The position numbers and the translations under genes are program-made. Below the pieces are notes generated by a model that was given only the letters and a program-made list of their open reading frames with translations, made no database searches and was not told the origin of the DNA. Below, in pieces: positions 58,985 to 64,000 of a DNA stretch of 64,000 nt. Origin of the DNA: Owenia fusiformis (lineage: Eukaryota > Annelida > Polychaeta > Sabellida > Oweniidae); contig CAIIXF020000005.1 in the NCBI GenBank assembly GCA_903813345.2, positions 17,983,375-18,047,374 of the forward strand, written 5' to 3'. Within the stretch, counting starts at the first letter, position 1; each line of letters opens with the position of its first letter.

Positions 58985-60106
58985 GTGTTTTTGGCTCACA
59001 CAGTGAGCCTATCTGCCTATGGGATCGACCAGGCATCTGTCTGTCCGTTGGTCTGTCTGTCCGTCCGTCAACATTGGCCGCACAAATTAAAACTGCTATT
59101 CGGATCGATTCATATCCACATTCATTTTATGCATATCCATAATGCCAATTTGACCTATCAATATCATCACCATTTCCCAAGTTCACCCGGTTTCCGAGAA
59201 ATTGCTGAATTGCTCAAAAAGTCAAATCTTCTGTAACTACTAGACACTTTGTTGAAGTAGAACTTTCAAATAACTTGTAGTAGTTGTTGTATATAGAACT
59301 TATGTCCTCTGAAGATTTCAAAGCTCTTGAAATTACAGTTTTTGGTGTTTACTCTATAAATTTGACTAAAAGTAGGATCAGGGAACTTTCTCATGTATAA
59401 AGTCAATCATCATTGGCTGCACAAATTAAAACCGCTGTTCATATTGAGTCATATTCACATTCATTATATGCACAAAGTTAATCCCTTAAAAGGGATAAAT
59501 GATTCCTTTTAGAAAGTGGAAAACAATATTTCCCATGTTATTTTCCCATAGTGAAAAAATCATAGCCTTCAGCTAAGTTTGGTCACCCATAATGGGTATC
59601 TTTAAAACCCCTGAAGGAATCACTTATTCCTTTAAAGTGGTTAACTATGTGTCAAAACGCAGCATATTGATGCAAGAAAAATGAAAAAAGCAGGGATGGA
59701 AGGGGTCGAAAATTAGGAAAACATGTGGGTGGGTTGTTTGCATCTACCCTGTCACAAAGTCGAAATTATTTTATCATGTCTAGAAGTGATTTTCCTGGAG
59801 GTAATGCATTGGCCTAACATATGCAATTGTTTAAATCCTCAGAAAATGGCCAAAATCCAACATATGACTGTCCAAAATCTGTTGCGCTAATTTCTCTCCT
59901 CCTTTTGGTCATCTTAATCACAAAAGACCAACTGAGCTCTGAATAAGTAAAATGGTCAAGGTCAAACGTCCTCAAACTAGGTCACACAACTGTGCTATCT
60001 AAGTTTCTCAAAATTCGAGACTACAAATCAAAATCAATAATTTTGTTTGAAAATCAGGATATACATTCCTCTTAAGGTTCTACACTGTGTGAGCACAAGA
60101 CCGTGG
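58985..60106. mobile_element. Element with TTGGCTCACACAGTGAGCC start, internally rearranged
   Basis: It starts TTTTTGGCTCACACAGTGAG, then CTGTCTGTCCGTTGGTCTGT and GTCCGTCC. A partly mirrored CTACACTGTGTGAGCACAAG lies at about 60085-60105. Inside are a palindromic AAGGGATAAATGATTCCTTT stretch (59490-59635) and a decayed relative of the 31758-32425 element (CCCATGTTATTTTCCCATAG, ATATGACTGTCCAAAATC). No transposase. Confidence 0.55.
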
Positions 60107-60477
60107 GTCCTTTATTACAGATTTACACAAGTGTGACGGCCAACTCCATTCCACGCCATCCTGAAAAGGATAAATTGAAGAAAAGTACATGTTTTTTTTT
60201 AAAATTTTATTTATGAAAATTTAATTTACACAAACTAGCTGTTACATGTATATTTTACAATCATACAATGCATTTTAGCTTTATGCAGTAAAAAATCTGA
60301 CTGATAAACAATTCTGACTGAGCAAGCTAATATAATGGAAATAAAAATACTTAACTAGTGATTAAGATCAATACATTGTATTATTTTCTCAGTTTTATGG
60401 TATATCATCCCAATAAAAATTGAGATAGTCATTTAGATATAGTTTTAATGATTTCAAAATGAAACAAGGCATTAACA
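60107..60477. other. Intergenic, AT-rich
   Basis: No coding or repeat signal beyond A/T tracts. Confidence 0.3.
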
Positions 60478-62840
60478 TGACAAAATGTCACCACCTAGTT
60501 GCTCACTCACTTAAGTCAGATTTGAATTTCTGAGAACTTGTAAAGTCAAATTTGAACTTCTGAAAAGATGTAGATGATTTTTAAAAAAAATTTGGTCAAT
60601 TTGAAGCAAGTGGAAAACAGACCTTTTTGACCTTTTTTGACCTTGAGAAGGTCATTAAAGGTCAAATGTCAAATCTAAAGTCAGATTTGAATTTCTGAGA
60701 ACATGTAGATGATTTTGAAAAAAAAAATTAGTCAATTTGAAGCAAGTTGAAAAAGACCTTTTTGACCTTTTTTGACCAGGAGAAGGTCATTGAAGGTCAA
60801 ATGTCAAATCTAAAGTCATATTTGAATTTCTGAGAACATGTAGATGATTTTGAAAAAAAATTTAGTCAATTTGAAGCAAGATGAAAAATACCTTTTTGAC
60901 CTTTTTTGACATTGAGAAGGTCATTGAAGGTCAAATGTCAAATCTAAAGTCAGATTTGAATTTCTGAGAACATGTAGATGATTTTGAAAAAAAAATTTAG
61001 TCAATTTGAAGCAAGTTGAAAAAAGACCTTTTTGACCTTTTTGACTTTGAGAAGGTCATTGAAGGTCAAATGTCAAATCTTAAGTCAAATCTAAAGTCAG
61101 ATTTGAATTTCTGAGAACACGTAGATGATTTTGAAAAATTTTTTTAGTCAATTTGAAGCAAGTTGAAAACAGACCTTTTTGACCTTTTTTGACCTTGAGA
61201 AGGTCATTAAAGGTCAAATGTCAAATCTTAAGTCAGATTTGAATTTCTGAGAACATGTAGATGATTTTGAAAAAAAAATTAGTCAATTTGAAGCAAGTTG
61301 AAAAAAGACCTTTTTGACCTTTTTTTACCTTGAGAAGGTCATTGAAGGTCAAATGTCAAATCTAAAGTCAAATCTAAAGTCATATTTGAATTTCTGAGAA
61401 CATGTAGATGATTTTGAAAAAAGATTTAGTCAATTTGAAGCAAGATAACAAAAATACCTTTTTGACCTTTTTTGACATTGAGAAGGTCATTGAAGGTCAA
61501 ATGTCAAATCTAAAGTCAGATTTGAATTTCTGAGAACATGTAGATGATTTTGAAAAAAAAATTTAGTCAATTTGAAGCAAGTTGAAAACAGACCTTTTTG
61601 ACCTTTTTTGACCTTGAGAAGGTCATTGAAGGTCAAATGTCAAATCTAAAGTCAGATTTGAATTTCTGAGAACATGTAGATGATTTTGAAAAAAAAATTT
61701 AGTCAATTTGAAGCAAGTTGAAAAAAGACCTTTTTTGACTTTGAGAAGGTCATTGAAGGTCAAATGTCAAATCTAGAGTCAGATTTGAATTTCTGAGAAC
61801 ACGTAGATGATTTTGAAAAAAATGTTTAGTCAATTTGAAGCAAGTTGAAAACAGACCTTTCTGACCTTTTTTGACCTTGAGAAGGTCATTGAAGGTCAAA
61901 TCTAAAGTCAAATCTAAAGTCATATTTGAATTTCTGAGAACATGTAGATGATTTTGAAAAAAAATTTAGTCAATTTGAAGCAAGATAACAAAAATACCTT
62001 TTTGACCTTTTTTGACATTGAGAAGGTCATTGAAGGTCAAATGTCAAATCTAAAGTCAGATTTGAATTTCTGAGAACATGTAGATGATTTTGAAAAAAAA
62101 ATTTAGTCAATTTGAAGCAAGTTGAAAACAGACCCTTTTGACCTTTTTTGACCTTGAGAAGGTCATTGAAGGTCAAATGTCAAATCTAAAGTCAGATTTG
62201 AATTTCTGAGAACATGTAGATGATTTTGAAAAAAAAATTTAGTCAATTTGAAGCAAGTTGAAAAAAGACCTTTTTGACCTTTTTTGACTTTGAGAAGGTC
62301 ATTGAAGGTCAGATGTCAAATCTAAAGTCAGATTTGAATTTCTGAGAACACGTAGATGATTTTGAAAAAAATGTTTAGTCAATTTGAAGCAAGTTGAAAA
62401 CAGACCTTTTTGACCTTTTTTGACCTTGAGAAGGTCATTGAAGGTCAAATGTCAAATCTAAAGTCAGATTTGAAGGTCAAATGTCAAATCTAAAGTCAGA
62501 TTTGAATTTCTGAGAACATGTAGATGATTTTGAAAAAAAATTTAGTCAATGTGAAGCAAGTTGAAAAAAGACCTTTTTGACCTTGAGAAGGTCATTGAAG
62601 GTCAAATGTCAAATCTAAAGTCAGATTTGAACTTCTGAGAACATGTAGATGATTTAGAAAAAAATTGAAGTCAGTCTTAACAGTATTTGTTAAGTTATAG
62701 AGAGTTGTAAGAAATTGTTACAGACGCCGGACGCCAACAGCCGGACGCCAACCGCCGGACGCCAACCACCAACCGCCAGACGCCGTCGCAAAAAAACGGA
62801 GACCATAACAATATGTCACCACTTTTGGTGGTGACATAAT
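60478..62840 (+). mobile_element. Hairpin-ended element with a 2.1-kb AGGTCA-rich tandem core
   Basis: The 5' edge is ACAAAATGTCACCACC (60480). The core at 60520-62660 has about 15 units of roughly 140 bp: AGTCAGATTTGAATTTCTGA, GAACATGTAGATGATTTTGA, AGTCAATTTGAAGCAAG, GACCTTTTTTGACCTTGAGA and AGGTCATTGAAGGTCAAATG. Then come a GCCGGACGCCAACC short repeat (62728-62785) and a right-end hairpin ATGTCACCAC-TTTT-GTGGTGACAT (62813-62837). Relatives are at 37380-37750, 19404-19480 and 20655-20770. The plan (flank, tandem core, short repeat, hairpin) recalls molluscan pearl/HINE elements mobilised by Helentrons. That link is inference. Confidence 0.75.
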
Positions 62841-63536
62841 AAAAATGAATGAAGTACATGTCTTATATTATGTTTCTTACTTATATTAAATCCATATGCC
62901 ATACTTCATAAGAAACAAATGTAAAAATAAATAATCTAAACACATTAAAATACTTCAGTACACACCAAAATTACAGTTAATTTTCAGTTTCAATCAATGT
63001 TATGTTGGATGTTTTATGTGCTTACATCTAACATGTTATATAGTACCTTAGGGAGACATTGCTCTGCCTAAGAATCAAGTTGAGGCTCTATCCTAAATTA
63101 TGGACTGGGTGTTGCTACAGCTATGCAAATGATCCAAAATAATATGTACATAAACTCAAACAAGCTTACAAAATGTTTGATTCAGTTTCTCAGTATTAAT
63201 TCTAAAATAAGTACATGTGTACAGTTGATTACCAGGAATAACATTTCATTAAATTTGTTAAATTTGTTTCTAAGTAGTGACTTGGAATACAGCCTCCAAT
63301 ATTGGTTAACTATGCACAACCATCAAAAGCACAATTATTACATGTACATGTATTCCCACCTTAATAAGGGCTTTAACCATTGAGTTGTTTTTCTATTTGA
63401 AATAATAAGTTAGAGTGCAAGAACTAAATCTAAGTGATGTTAAATAACTAATAAATATCATCTACTATTGAATAATCCTATTATAATTGACCGGATGAGT
63501 GTAAACCTTGCTACCCTATACTTCACCATAAACAGT
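62841..63536. other. Intergenic, AT-rich
   Basis: Nothing supported. The plus frame at 63123-63383 is AT-driven and unlike any family I recognise. Confidence 0.3.
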
Positions 63537-63724
63537 CAGGCCCGTAGCCAGGGGGGTTCGGGTGAACCCCCCCCCCTGGCCAAAATTTCTTTCAAAATCA
63601 TGCAGTTTTTCACCATTCTGACTATTTTTTGAGTGATTTTTTGCCAAATTCACCAAAGTAAACCCCCCCCCTAGAATGTTTTGGAAAAGTGAACCCCCCT
63701 TGGAAAATTCTGGCTACGGGCCTG
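63537..63724. mobile_element. MITE, CAGGCCCGTAGCCAGG ends, 5-bp duplication ACAGT
   Basis: CAGGCCCGTAGCCAGGGGGG (left) mirrors TTCTGGCTACGGGCCTG (right). ACAGT flanks both sides (63532-63536, 63725-63729). Third copy of the family, inverted relative to the 40590 copy, 188 bp. Confidence 0.88.
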
Positions 63725-64000
63725 ACAGTATACCCAATGTGCTCATATAACAGGTATATACATGTATCATTTATATGATCCGTACAGGAGGAGGATGTAA
63801 GGAAAGAGGAAAGAAACTCTCTTTGAGAAAAACCTTTAAATGTGAACATTATTTTGAAGTTTTTAAATATCGAAACCCTAAATATCAATCTTCAACTTCC
63901 AAATTGGAATCACATGCTTATTTTTGTCATATTTTGTATCATTTTAGTATGCGTGGTGTCAATCAATCATGAAACCAACCATTCCCAGATATTCATCCTG
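63725..64000. other. Window end, nothing recognised
   Basis: A short plus open frame (63775-63972) has no similarity I recognise and no supporting splice or start context. Confidence 0.25.

Noticed and set aside
60520-62660. Regular repeat-spacer array, considered as a CRISPR array
   Set aside because: Eukaryotic context. The units are contiguous 140-bp repeats without unique spacers.

Overview
The window is animal nuclear DNA: AT-rich, with intron-rich genes on both strands, GT-AG introns, a TATA promoter and very dense transposon debris. The dispersed repeats (GTCCGTCC-rich elements, GTCACCACC hairpin elements) and the intron-rich genes suggest a marine invertebrate, most likely a lophotrochozoan such as a mollusc, annelid or brachiopod. 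The phylum is inference; no marker gene fixes it.

Five protein-coding genes can be supported. (1) 2-1111 (+): the 3' end of a class C GPCR of the metabotropic glutamate receptor type, two exons. (2) 7739-20380 (+): 20 phase-consistent exons of a xanthine dehydrogenase/aldehyde oxidase family molybdo-flavoenzyme. It runs from the end of the FAD domain to the stop; no 2Fe-2S exons are visible upstream. (3) 27194-27924 (-): a small secreted histidine-rich protein with two Ca-binding-type loops, a noncoding first exon and a TATA box. (4) 32872-43085 (-): a complete 13-exon N-acetylglucosamine-6-sulfatase (GNS). (5) 43382-55889 (+): a complete 7-exon RSBN1/KDM9-type JmjC-like nuclear protein, unusually long. 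Genes 4 and 5 are head to head, 296 bp apart, and probably share a promoter.

The rest is largely mobile DNA. The standout is a 5,385-bp element at 20962-26346. It has 28-bp inverted termini, an exact 8-bp target duplication (taaaattg), inverted subterminal minisatellites that share a core motif, and a broken ORF with a CXC-type cysteine cluster. Other elements are a CAC-ended 2.16-kb element in an RSBN1 intron, a 2.76-kb inverted-arm element in another RSBN1 intron, and many TA-flanked MITEs. A small MITE family (CAGGCCCGTAGCC ends) is present in three copies, each with its own perfect 5-bp duplication. A 5'-truncated non-LTR retrotransposon sits in an XDH intron. A 2.1-kb minisatellite at 60520-62660 is loaded with AGGTCA half-sites.

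A recurring local theme is tandem duplication of exon-sized pieces beside the parent exon: three cases in the XDH-like gene, one in GNS, and a possible one in RSBN1. The genes are not an operon or pathway. GNS is lysosomal, the RSBN1-type protein nuclear, the His-rich protein secreted and the GPCR in the plasma membrane.
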